DNA of 7,475 nt, from positions 1 to 7,475 of the forward strand of contig JAUVBO010000104.1 in assembly GCA_030591195.1 (NCBI GenBank), read 5' to 3'. Under the pieces are notes generated by a model. That model ran no database searches. It was not told the DNA's origin and saw nothing but the letters and a program-made list of their open reading frames with translations. Each line of letters starts with the position of its first letter. Positions within the stretch are counted from its first letter, which is position 1. The translations under genes and the position numbers were made by a program. Shown here piece after piece: positions 1 through 7,208 of this stretch. The stretch is from Pseudomonadota bacterium (GTDB lineage: Bacteria; Myxococcota; Polyangia; GCA-2747355; JACKDQ01).

Positions 1-2272
1 GCAGCGACGGATCGCCGGCGGCGACGATCGCTGCCACCTGCTCCTCCTCCCGGAGCGGATCGTCGCTGCCGCTCAACTCGGCGACCAGCACCACGATGTC
101 GAAGGCCGTCTCTCCGGCGGTGGTGGCCGCGCCGAGCAGCGCCGCAGCTTGCTGCGGGTCGGCGACGGTCCGAACGCCGCAGCCGGCGCGGTCGAGCAGC
201 TCCCGCAGCACGCGCTGACTAGCCCGGTTCGCATCGACCAGCAGCGCCCGCACTCCCTCGAGCTCGCGCGCTGGCGGCGGCCGCTCCGGCCGCTCGTCGC
301 CGAGCTCGAAGGGCACGCTGAACCAAAACCGCGCCCCCCCGCCGAGCTCGCTCGCGACACCGATCTCACCACCCATCAGCTCGACCAGCTGTCTGCTGAT
401 CGCCAGCCCGAGGCCCGCGCCGCCGTGCCGGCGCGAGGCCGATCCGTCGAGCTGGGAGAAGGACTCGAAGGCCCGCTGCTGCTGCTCCGGCGCAATACCC
501 ACCCCGGAGTCATCGACCTCGAAGCGGAGCTCGCAGGGCGCTGCCGCGCCGGAGGACGGGAGCGCCACCCGGTCGACGCGGACCACCACCCCGCCGCGGC
601 TGGTGAACTTGATCGCGTTGTCGATCAGGTTGATTAGCACCTGTCGGAGCCGCCCGGCGTCGCCGACCAGCAGCCGCGGGATCCTGGGGTCGATCAGGAA
701 CGCCAGATCGATCCCCTTGGCGAAGGCGCGGGGGCAAAGCATCTGCACCGTCTCCTCGACCACTGCCGGCACCGACAGCTCGCCCCGCTCGAGCTCGAGC
801 TTGCCGGCCTCTACCTTGGCGTAGTCGAGGAGGTCATCGATGATCGTCAGCAGCCCGTGGCTCGAGCGCAGGATGATCTCGACGTATTCGCTCTGCTCGT
901 CCGACAGGCCGGTGCCGCGCAGCAGCTCGCCGATGCCGATGATGCCGCTCATCGGCGTGCGCAGCTCGTGGCTCATGTTGGCGAGGAACTCGCCCTTGGC
1001 GGCGTTGGCCCGCTCGGCCTCCTGGGCGAGCCGCTCGGCGTGGTCGATTGAGCGCTCTAGTCGCAGGTTGGCCGTCTCGCTCTGCTGCTTGGCACGCAGC
1101 AGCCGGCCCTCGGTCTGCTTGCGCCCCGAGATGTCGATCGCCGTCATCAGCAGCTCGTGGCTACCGTCGTCCTGGGCGATGAAACGGCAGGAGACGAGCG
1201 CCCAGAAGGTCGTCCCGTCGCCGCCACGCAAGCGTAGCTCGCGCCCCTCCACGGCGCAGCCCGCCTCGAGCTCGCTGATCAGGTGCGCGAGGGTGCCCCG
1301 GCGGACGAAGAGATCGGCGCAGGGCTGACCAGTGACCGCCGCCCGCTCGAGGCCGAAGGTCGCCACCGCGCTGGCGTTGCCGTAGACCAGGCCGCCGCCC
1401 CTCGGCTCGGCGATCAGCACCGGCAGCGGGATTCCATCGAGGATCGTCCGCAGCCGCAGCTCGCTCTGCCGCAGGCCGTCGCTGACCGCCTTCTCGCCGA
1501 AGTAGGTCGAGACGGCCGGGATCCGCTCCCCGGTCGCGACGTCGCCGAAGAGGGCGGCCACGCGCTCGTCGATCCGCGAGGGCGGCGCCATGACGAAGGT
1601 GCACGCCTCGTCGCCCCGAGCCCGGCAGCTGACCTCGATCGCGGTCAGGTCGAGGCCGAAGCTCTCGCCGCACCAGCCGGAGGAGTAGCCGCTGTTCATC
1701 ACGCAGACCGGCGCGGAGGCGCGTCGACCGGCGCGCATCCACGCGTCGGCCTCGAACGAGTAGGGGTGGTCGTAGACCAGCAGGAAGCTGTCGTCCGGGC
1801 TCGGGGCGCTCTCCGGCCGGATTCGCACCTGGGCCCATCCGCAATAGGCGAAGTGAACCGGCCCGGCCGACAGGCGCGCCATCGGGTCCTCGAGCGCCAG
1901 CGGCCGGTGCAGCGCGCGGGCGTCGTTGATCCCCACGGTGTGGGCGATGTCGAACAACAGCGCGCTGGCGATCCGCCAGCCCTCGACCTCCCCTTCCTCG
2001 GAAAACCGGTGACAGACCGTCTCGAGAAAGTCGATCGACAGGGCGCTCGCCCGCATCAGCAGGTAGCGGTGACCGCCGATCTCGATCAGCGCCCGGGAGG
2101 GATCGGCGACGATCTCGGAGAAGAGTCCCCGCACCGCCCGCTCGGCGTGCTCGAAGTTGGCGGCCATCTCGTCGGGCACACCAGCGGTCACCCGCTGGCT
2201 GGGCACGAAGAGCCGCCCTTTCTCCTGGCCGGGCTCGGGGGGCGGACGATCTCCATGTTTTCGCCGACCCAT
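1..2272 (-). CDS. Cytosolic hybrid sensor histidine kinase: V4R-PAS-HisKA-HATPase-receiver (3' end outside window)
   Basis: A sensor kinase that should autophosphorylate on His and pass phosphate onward in a two-component pathway; 757 codons are visible and the C-terminus lies beyond the left edge. Domains in order: XylR_N/V4R ligand domain (about residues 50-230, with GYSSGW and C216/C224); PAS (about 270-385, ending DISGRKQ); coiled coil (about 385-425); HisKA with MSHELRTP and phospho-acceptor H435; HATPase_c with N-box N552, DSGVGI (D588) and GLGLAIS; receiver from about residue 675. No signal peptide or membrane segment is visible, so it is probably cytosolic. The receiver reads VDAN instead of VDDN and has V730 where the phosphoacceptor Asp belongs. 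The ATG at 2272 is the first in-frame ATG after the promoter-like patch but has no clear Shine-Dalgarno sequence; M36 (ATG at 2167) is an alternative. It is transcribed away from the dehydrogenase gene. Kinase identity is certain; the signal is unknown, and further receiver or Hpt domains may follow. Confidence 0.93.
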   Translation of the reverse strand, partial: MGRRKHGDRPPPEPGQEKGRLFVPSQRVTAGVPDEMAANFEHAERAVRGLFSEIVADPSRALIEIGGHRYLLMRASALSIDFLETVCHRFSEEGEVEGWRIASALLFDIAHTVGINDARALHRPLALEDPMARLSAGPVHFAYCGWAQVRIRPESAPSPDDSFLLVYDHPYSFEADAWMRAGRRASAPVCVMNSGYSSGWCGESFGLDLTAIEVSCRARGDEACTFVMAPPSRIDERVAALFGDVATGERIPAVSTYFGEKAVSDGLRQSELRLRTILDGIPLPVLIAEPRGGGLVYGNASAVATFGLERAAVTGQPCADLFVRRGTLAHLISELEAGCAVEGRELRLRGGDGTTFWALVSCRFIAQDDGSHELLMTAIDISGRKQTEGRLLRAKQQSETANLRLERSIDHAERLAQEAERANAAKGEFLANMSHELRTPMSGIIGIGELLRGTGLSDEQSEYVEIILRSSHGLLTIIDDLLDYAKVEAGKLELERGELSVPAVVEETVQMLCPRAFAKGIDLAFLIDPRIPRLLVGDAGRLRQVLINLIDNAIKFTSRGGVVVRVDRVALPSSGAAAPCELRFEVDDSGVGIAPEQQQRAFESFSQLDGSASRRHGGAGLGLAISRQLVELMGGEIGVASELGGGARFWFSVPFELGDERPERPPPARELEGVRALLVDANRASQRVLRELLDRAGCGVRTVADPQQAAALLGAATTAGETAFDIVVLVAELSGSDDPLREEEQVAAIVAAGDPSL

Positions 2273-2304
2273 GACGCCGACAGCATAGTGAAGAACCGCC
2301 AAAG

Positions 2305-2312
2305 AATATAGT
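2305..2312. promoter_or_regulatory. Overlapping divergent -10-like boxes
   Basis: On the minus strand, positions 2310-2305 read TATATT; on the plus strand, positions 2307-2312 read TATAGT. Each is one mismatch from the sigma-70 -10 consensus, in the only AT-rich patch of the window. The minus box would give the kinase a leader of roughly 25 nt; the plus box would give the dehydrogenase a leader of roughly 115 nt. Neither has a good -35 at 16-18 nt: the minus strand offers CGGTTT or GGTTTT, the plus strand CATAGT. If these are promoters they are probably activator-dependent or use another sigma factor. This rests only on consensus similarity and location. Confidence 0.3.
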
Positions 2313-2324
2313 CTGCAGGATGCG

Positions 2325-2340
2325 GCAAAACCGGAAAACC
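2325..2340. repeat. Tandem 8-bp repeat GCAAAACC/GGAAAACC upstream of the kinase
   Basis: Two adjacent octamers match at seven of eight positions and repeat AAAACC with an 8-bp period. They cover the -35 region expected for the TATATT box of the kinase gene, a usual place for an activator or response-regulator site. At this length chance is possible; no known regulator consensus is recognised. Confidence 0.25.
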
Positions 2341-2360
2341 CTCTCAGAGTGACCAGAGGG
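2339..2360 (+). other. Small inverted repeat in the putative dehydrogenase leader
   Basis: CCCTCT at 2339-2344 pairs with AGAGGG at 2355-2360 around a 10-nt loop. Just downstream, GGCGCC occurs at 2359-2364 and again at 2376-2381; being self-complementary, the copies could pair with each other in a competing stem. GGGGCCCC follows at 2385-2392. No T-tract follows, so this is not a typical intrinsic terminator, and no riboswitch class is recognisable. It could be a structured leader, an operator, or a by-product of high GC. Confidence 0.2.
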
Positions 2361-2423
2361 CGCCAGGACCGTTGCGGCGCCGGGGGGCCCCAGGATATCT
2401 TCGGGCTCTCCGAACGACCTGGC

Positions 2424-2428
2424 AGGAG
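2424..2428 (+). promoter_or_regulatory. Ribosome binding site of the acyl-CoA dehydrogenase
   Basis: AGGAG lies 7 nt before the ATG at 2436. It decides the start in favour of 2436 over the in-frame ATG at 2349, whose extra 29 codons (Arg/Gly-rich, running through the inverted repeats) look non-coding. Confidence 0.75.
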
Positions 2429-2435
2429 TCAACCG

Positions 2436-4073
2436 ATGTCCCTTCCCGATCGCGACAACCCGTACGGCTTCGACAGCTACCTGGAGTGGCGCGACGGCGT
2501 CGACTACTACGCCGACGACCCGTTCCTGCAACGCGTGCTCCGCCACTTTGCCGGCGATCAATGGGAGGCGGTGGACGCCGCGGCCCGGGAGCTCTCGAGC
2601 AGGGCCTCGCGGCGCTGGCGCGATCTGTCCGAGTCGATCGCGCGGCTCGAGAAGCGCCCCTTCCTGGTCCACTTCGACGGTCACAACCGGCGGGTCGACC
2701 GGCTGGTCCGGCCGGCCGAGCTGGAGCAGCTGGAGGGCGAGGTCTTCAGCGAGGGGCTCTTCGCGCGAGCGACGCCGAGCTGGGTACGGCTGGCGAAGAT
2801 GTTCCTGATCTACCAAAACGGCGAGGCGGGCATCGCCTGTCCCGTGACCTGCACCGAGGGGATGGTCGAGCTGCTCGACCGGTTTGCCGACACCCCCGAG
2901 ACCAAGCGTATCCTGCGGCACGTCAAGGAGGGTGTCGACGGAGAGTTCGCCATCGGCGCCCAGTACCTGACCGAGATCCAGGGCGGCTCCGACGTGCCGT
3001 CGAACCTGGTCGAGGCGGTCAAGGAGACCGTCACCGCGGCGACCGAGACCAGCTACCGGCTCTACGGCAAGAAGTACTTCTGCTCGGTGGCCCACGCCGA
3101 CTACGCGCTGGTCACCGCCAAGCCCTCCGGATCGGAGGCGATCGGCATCTTCGTCGTGCCGATGTGGCTGCCCGGCAACAAGCAGCGCGAGGTCCGCAAC
3201 GGCTGCACGATCGACAAGCTGAAGTGGAAGATGGGCACCTGCGAGCTACCCACCGCCGAGATGACCTTCGACGGCGCCATCGGCTACCCCGTCGGTCTCC
3301 TCGATCGCGGCCTGGCCAACGTGGTCGGCATCGTGCTGACCTACTCCCGGCTGACCGTGGGCCTCTCGGCCGCGTCGTCGATGACCCGGGTCGCGCGCGA
3401 GGCGCGCCGCTACGCCGACTTCCGCGAGGCCTTCGGCATACCGATCGCGCGCTTCCCGATGCTCGCCGGGCAGCTCGACCGCCTCGAGCGCGACGCCCAG
3501 CGCACCACCGCCGCAGCCTTCAAGATCTACCGCGAGCTGCTCTCGCCCGACGGCGGCCTCGAGGGAGGACTGCGCGACGACGTCCCGCGCGCCGTGCGTC
3601 GCAAGCGCTTCGACATCCGCGAGCTGATCATGCTGCAGAAGATCACCACCACCTGGGACGCCACCGACGCGATCCGCTCGGCGATGTCGGTGCTCGGCGG
3701 TCACGGCGTGATCGAGGACTTCTCGGCGATCCCCCGGCTCTTCCGTGACGCGGCGATCAACGAGCTCTGGGAGGGGCCGCGCAACACGCTGCTGACCCAG
3801 ATCTTCCGCGACTGCCAGCGGGTACGTGAGTGGTACACGCCCCAGGAATTCGTCGGCAGCCTCCTCCGCGGCGCGGATCGATCGGTCGTCACCGCGCTGG
3901 CCGAGGAGGCCTACGCCCTGCTCGGCCACCCGTCGCTGCTCACCGACGACGAGCGGACCCGGGAGGTCTGCGCCCACTGGGACGACTACTGCCACCGCCT
4001 GTTCCACGCCTACCAGGACCTCGCGCTGGCCGCGGTGAACGGCTCCGCGACCTCAGCCAGTGAAGCTGATTGA
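2436..4073 (+). CDS. AidB-like acyl-CoA dehydrogenase family flavoprotein
   Basis: A 545-residue FAD enzyme of the acyl-CoA dehydrogenase superfamily, expected to oxidise an acyl-CoA thioester to the 2,3-enoyl form or, like AidB, to have little such activity. Visible motifs: TEIQGGSDVPSN (from T179), very close to the TEKQGGSDVMSN of E. coli AidB; GKKYFCSVAHAD; DAIGYPVGL-type turn (here GAIGYPVGL); FGIPI (from F333); LGGHG (from L420); LPRLFRD-like IPRLFRD and NELWEGPRN, where E446 aligns with the catalytic Glu of the family. Length matches AidB (541) rather than the 380-400 of ordinary short/medium-chain enzymes, with about 100 residues after E446. No signal peptide is seen. The helicase gene follows after 11 nt, suggesting one operon; the kinase is divergent. 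Family assignment is firm; the AidB-like subgroup rests on motif likeness. Substrate is unknown, and a role in fatty-acid or branched-chain catabolism is as possible as an alkylation response, so no symbol is given. Confidence 0.93.
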   Translation: MSLPDRDNPYGFDSYLEWRDGVDYYADDPFLQRVLRHFAGDQWEAVDAAARELSSRASRRWRDLSESIARLEKRPFLVHFDGHNRRVDRLVRPAELEQLEGEVFSEGLFARATPSWVRLAKMFLIYQNGEAGIACPVTCTEGMVELLDRFADTPETKRILRHVKEGVDGEFAIGAQYLTEIQGGSDVPSNLVEAVKETVTAATETSYRLYGKKYFCSVAHADYALVTAKPSGSEAIGIFVVPMWLPGNKQREVRNGCTIDKLKWKMGTCELPTAEMTFDGAIGYPVGLLDRGLANVVGIVLTYSRLTVGLSAASSMTRVAREARRYADFREAFGIPIARFPMLAGQLDRLERDAQRTTAAAFKIYRELLSPDGGLEGGLRDDVPRAVRRKRFDIRELIMLQKITTTWDATDAIRSAMSVLGGHGVIEDFSAIPRLFRDAAINELWEGPRNTLLTQIFRDCQRVREWYTPQEFVGSLLRGADRSVVTALAEEAYALLGHPSLLTDDERTREVCAHWDDYCHRLFHAYQDLALAAVNGSATSASEAD

Positions 4074-4074
4074 C

Positions 4075-4078
4075 GGGA
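4075..4078 (+). promoter_or_regulatory. Shine-Dalgarno-like GGGA of the helicase gene
   Basis: GGGA sits 6 nt before the ATG at 4085 and supports that start. The in-frame TTG at 4070-4072, which overlaps the dehydrogenase stop TGA at 4071-4073, would add five residues and would imply direct translational coupling; it has no better ribosome binding site. Confidence 0.5.
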
Positions 4079-4084
4079 TCGGAA

Positions 4085-7000
4085 ATGGACGAGCTGTTCG
4101 AAGCGGTGCGCGGGAGCTGCTCGCCGCGCACCTGGTCCCGGGGGGTCGAGCTGGCGCGCGGCGGGGCCGTGAGCGCCCGTGGTGAGCCTGACGAGGACGA
4201 CGGCGACGAGATCTTCCTCGCGGTACAGGTCCCGGGTCGGATGGTCAGCCCGACGGTGACGCTGGTCGTCGACGACGAGGACTGGACCTGCGACTGCCAG
4301 GGCAGAGTCGACCCGTGCGAGCACGTGGCGGCGGCGGTGATCGCCCTGCGCCGAGCACGCCGATCGGGTCGACAGCTCCCCCGGGACAGGCCGGCTCCAG
4401 CAGCCCCCGAGGCTCCGGATCCCAGGGCGAGTGTCACGGGCGGGGCGGGGCTGCCCCACCCCGCCTACCGCTTCACCCGCGCGGGGGACAAGCTGCGCTT
4501 CGAGCGGGTGCTGGTCGATCCCCGCACGGGTGAAGAGCGCTGCCTGCGGGCGCCGCTGACGTCACTCTGCGGCGGACGAGGGGACCAGCGGCCTCGTGCG
4601 CTCGCCAGCACCGAGGACATGGCCGTCGACCGGGTCCTCGGCGCCCGCCCGCCGGGCTGGATCAGCGGCCAGCGGATGCTCGCGCTGCTGGGCGCGCTGC
4701 CCGGGTGCCGCGACGTGACCCTCGACGGCGCGCCGGTCGAGGTCGACGGCGAGGCGGCCGAGCTGCGGGCCTACGTCGAGGACGATGCGGCCGATGGAGG
4801 CTTCCTGCTGCGGGTCGGCCACGTCGAGGCGATCGACGAGGTGTTCGAGAACGGCGCGGTGCGCGTCGGTGACACCCTGCGCCCGGTGGGAGAGGTGCCG
4901 CTGAGCCGGGACGAGCTGGCCCTGCTCGCCCGGGGGCGTCGCTTCGCCCCCACCGAGGCGGCCGAGCTCGCGACGCGGGTGATCCCGGCGCTCGAGGCAC
5001 GCCTGCCGCTGGAGATCCGCTCGAGGCGGCTACCCCGGGCGAGCCGCAGCCGGCCGCGCCTCGGCCTTCACGCCGAGGCCGGGGGCGGGAGCGGCGAGGG
5101 CGAGCGGCTGACCCTCTGGCCGGTGGTGGTCTACGGCGATCCGCCGGTGGCCGAGGTGCGCGGTGGTGAGCTCTCGCTGCTCGATCACTCGGCGCCGCTG
5201 CCGATGCGCGACGAGGTCGCCGAGCGCCGGCTCCGCGCTCAGAGCGACGAGCAGCTCGGCCTGCGCGCCGACCGCCCGAGCCACTTCGTCGGCTTCGAGG
5301 CCTTCCGCCTGGCAGCCCGCCTGGCGGCGGGCCCGGCGGCCTTCGCCGGCCCGGTGATCGGCGAGGGGCTGAGCGCCTTCGCGGCTGATGGCGGCGACCT
5401 CTCGCCCGAGCTTGCGATCGACGACGGCGAGGGCTTCGAGCTTCGGTTCGCCCAGGCCGGATCGGCGTCGGCCGGCGCCGATCTGGCCCGGGTGATCACC
5501 GCCTGGCAGCGGGGAGAGGATCACGTCCCCCTGCTCGACGGCGGCTGGGCGCCGCTGCCGGAGCAGTGGCTGGAGCGCCACGGGCATCACCTGGCGGCGT
5601 TGCTCGCCGCCCGCGACGAGCGCGACGAGCAGGGCCGGCTGCCCCCCGCGGCCCGGCTCGACCTGCTGCGGCTCGCCGACGCCCTCGAGCAGCCACCGCC
5701 GCCGGCCCTCGAGGGCCTGCGCCCGCTGCTCGACACCAGCCGGGGAGCGGTCGACGACGACCGGGTCGACATCCCGCAGGTCGAGCTGCCGGCGGACCTC
5801 GACCCGGCCCTGCCGCTGCGGGACTACCAGCGGCAGGGGGTCGACTGGCTCTGCTTCCTTCGTCGTGCCGGCCTCGGCGCGCTGCTCGCCGACGACATGG
5901 GCCTGGGAAAGACCTTGCAGGCGCTGTGTGCGATCCGCGGCCGGACGCTGGTGGTGGCGCCGACGAGCGTGCTGCGTAACTGGGGCGCCGAGATCGAGCG
6001 GTTCCGCCCCGGCCTGACCCACGCGACCTACCACGGGCCGGACCGCGCCCTCGACCCCGCGGCGGCGGTGACCCTCACCACCTACGCGATCCTCCGCCGG
6101 GACATCGAGCGCCTCGCCGCTCAGCGCTGGGAGACGGTGGTGCTCGACGAGGCCCAGACGATCAAGAATCCCGACAGCCAGGTGGCACGCGCCGCCTACG
6201 AGCTGCGAGCGCCGTTCCTGATCGCGCTCACCGGGACACCGGTGGAGAACCGCCTCGAGGACCTCTGGAGCCTCTTTCACTGGCTCGACCGCGGGTTGCT
6301 CGGGGGCCGGTCGGACTTCGCCGACCGCTACGCTCGGCCGATCGCCGACGGCGATGCGGCGGCGGCCGCCCGCCTGCGGCGACGGATCCGTCCCTTCGTG
6401 CTGCGGCGGCTCAAGCGCCAGGTGGCGGCCGAGCTGCCGCCGCGTACCGAGGTGGTGCTGCGTTGCGAGCTCTCCGCGACGGAGCGAGCGCTCTACGACG
6501 CCGTGCGCGCCGGTACCCGCGAGGAGATGCTACGGGCCCTGGCCCAGGGCGGCAGCGTGATCGCTGCCCTCGAGGCGTTGCTGCGCCTGCGACAGGCCGC
6601 CTGCCACCCGGCGCTGGTGCCGGGCGCTGACGGCCGAGCCGGCTCGGCCAAGCTCTCGCTGCTCCGCGAGACGATCGAGTCGCTCGTCGCCGCCGACCAC
6701 CGGGCCCTGGTCTTCTCCCAGTGGACCTCGCTGCTCGATCTGGTCGCGCCGATGCTCGCCAGCGTCGGGATCGACTGGCTCCGCCTCGACGGCAGCACCC
6801 CCACCGCCGAGCGCCAGCGGATCGTCGAGCGATTCAACCATCCCGACGGACCGCCGGTGATGCTGCTGTCGCTCAAGGCCGGCGGCGTCGGGCTCAACTT
6901 GCCAGCGGCGGATCACGTCTTTTTACTCGACCCTTGGTGGAACCCCACCGTCGAGGACCAGGCCGCCGGCCGCGCCCACCGCATCGGCCAGCAGCGCCCG

Positions 7001-7162
7001 GTGGTGGTCCACCACCTGGTGGCCGAGGACACCGTCGACGAGCGAATCCTCGAGCTGCAGCAACGCAAGCGCGCCCTGGCCGAGGCAGCGATGGAGCGCG
7101 CCGACGAGGCGGCCCTCTCGGCGGCCCTCTCGCGGGACGAGCTGCTCTCGCTGCTCTCGTAG
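4085..7162 (+). CDS. SNF2-family DEAD/DEAH-box helicase/ATPase with N-terminal SWIM zinc finger
   Basis: A 1025-residue Swi2/Snf2-type ATPase, a double-stranded-DNA translocase thought to remodel protein-DNA complexes rather than unwind strands; cytoplasmic. A SWIM zinc finger lies near the N-terminus: C69-x-C71-x6-C78-x-H80. Residues about 100-575 form a large region without a motif I can name. The motor starts near LRDYQRQGVDWL. Motif I DDMGLGKT (603-610, K609 the Walker lysine); Ia VVAPTSVLRNW; motif II DEAQ (688-691); motif III TGTPVEN (from T716); motif IV LVFSQWTS; motif V SLKAGGVGLNL; motif VI QAAGRAHRIGQ (959-969, with both Arg present). All catalytic residues are intact and the C-terminal tail is short, as in bacterial RapA/HepA-like and SWIM-SNF2 proteins. 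It is 11 nt downstream of the AidB-like gene and convergent with the basic protein at the right edge. Family identity is certain; the process served is unknown. Confidence 0.96.
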   Translation: MDELFEAVRGSCSPRTWSRGVELARGGAVSARGEPDEDDGDEIFLAVQVPGRMVSPTVTLVVDDEDWTCDCQGRVDPCEHVAAAVIALRRARRSGRQLPRDRPAPAAPEAPDPRASVTGGAGLPHPAYRFTRAGDKLRFERVLVDPRTGEERCLRAPLTSLCGGRGDQRPRALASTEDMAVDRVLGARPPGWISGQRMLALLGALPGCRDVTLDGAPVEVDGEAAELRAYVEDDAADGGFLLRVGHVEAIDEVFENGAVRVGDTLRPVGEVPLSRDELALLARGRRFAPTEAAELATRVIPALEARLPLEIRSRRLPRASRSRPRLGLHAEAGGGSGEGERLTLWPVVVYGDPPVAEVRGGELSLLDHSAPLPMRDEVAERRLRAQSDEQLGLRADRPSHFVGFEAFRLAARLAAGPAAFAGPVIGEGLSAFAADGGDLSPELAIDDGEGFELRFAQAGSASAGADLARVITAWQRGEDHVPLLDGGWAPLPEQWLERHGHHLAALLAARDERDEQGRLPPAARLDLLRLADALEQPPPPALEGLRPLLDTSRGAVDDDRVDIPQVELPADLDPALPLRDYQRQGVDWLCFLRRAGLGALLADDMGLGKTLQALCAIRGRTLVVAPTSVLRNWGAEIERFRPGLTHATYHGPDRALDPAAAVTLTTYAILRRDIERLAAQRWETVVLDEAQTIKNPDSQVARAAYELRAPFLIALTGTPVENRLEDLWSLFHWLDRGLLGGRSDFADRYARPIADGDAAAAARLRRRIRPFVLRRLKRQVAAELPPRTEVVLRCELSATERALYDAVRAGTREEMLRALAQGGSVIAALEALLRLRQAACHPALVPGADGRAGSAKLSLLRETIESLVAADHRALVFSQWTSLLDLVAPMLASVGIDWLRLDGSTPTAERQRIVERFNHPDGPPVMLLSLKAGGVGLNLPAADHVFLLDPWWNPTVEDQAAGRAHRIGQQRPVVVHHLVAEDTVDERILELQQRKRALAEAAMERADEAALSAALSRDELLSLLS

Positions 7163-7208
7163 CGGGGAAGCTCTTCGGAGTCTGGTCAGAATCGGTCGAT
7201 CAGGCGAG

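Noticed and set aside
1283..2311. 342-codon plus-strand frame opposite the kinase
   Set aside because: It lies opposite V4R and PAS coding sequence with intact motifs. No recognisable domain or ribosome binding site was seen.
2273..2435. CRISPR array, riboswitch or small RNA gene in the only long intergenic region
   Set aside because: There is only one short imperfect tandem repeat and small stems; no regularly spaced repeats, conserved aptamer or terminator with a T-tract.
1161..3095. Very long minus-strand frame spanning the kinase start and the dehydrogenase
   Set aside because: It crosses the divergent intergenic region and overlaps two genes with strong domain motifs in other frames. 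Its translation is Arg/Gly/Ala-rich without recognisable motifs, a typical effect of high GC suppressing stop codons.
2372..3748. 458-codon plus-strand frame within the dehydrogenase gene
   Set aside because: It is an Arg-rich out-of-frame shadow. The dehydrogenase frame carries all the family motifs and a good ribosome binding site.
3807..3809. R458 of the dehydrogenase, 12 residues after E446, as evidence of AidB-type DNA binding
   Set aside because: AidB has an Arg at the same offset (R437), but ordinary acyl-CoA dehydrogenases also carry Arg there (the YEG...IAR motif), so it does not separate AidB from catabolic enzymes.
5030..6280. 416-codon minus-strand frame opposite the helicase
   Set aside because: It is antisense to the helicase motor, including the Walker motifs, with low-complexity Arg/Gly/Ala/Val composition and no motif of its own.
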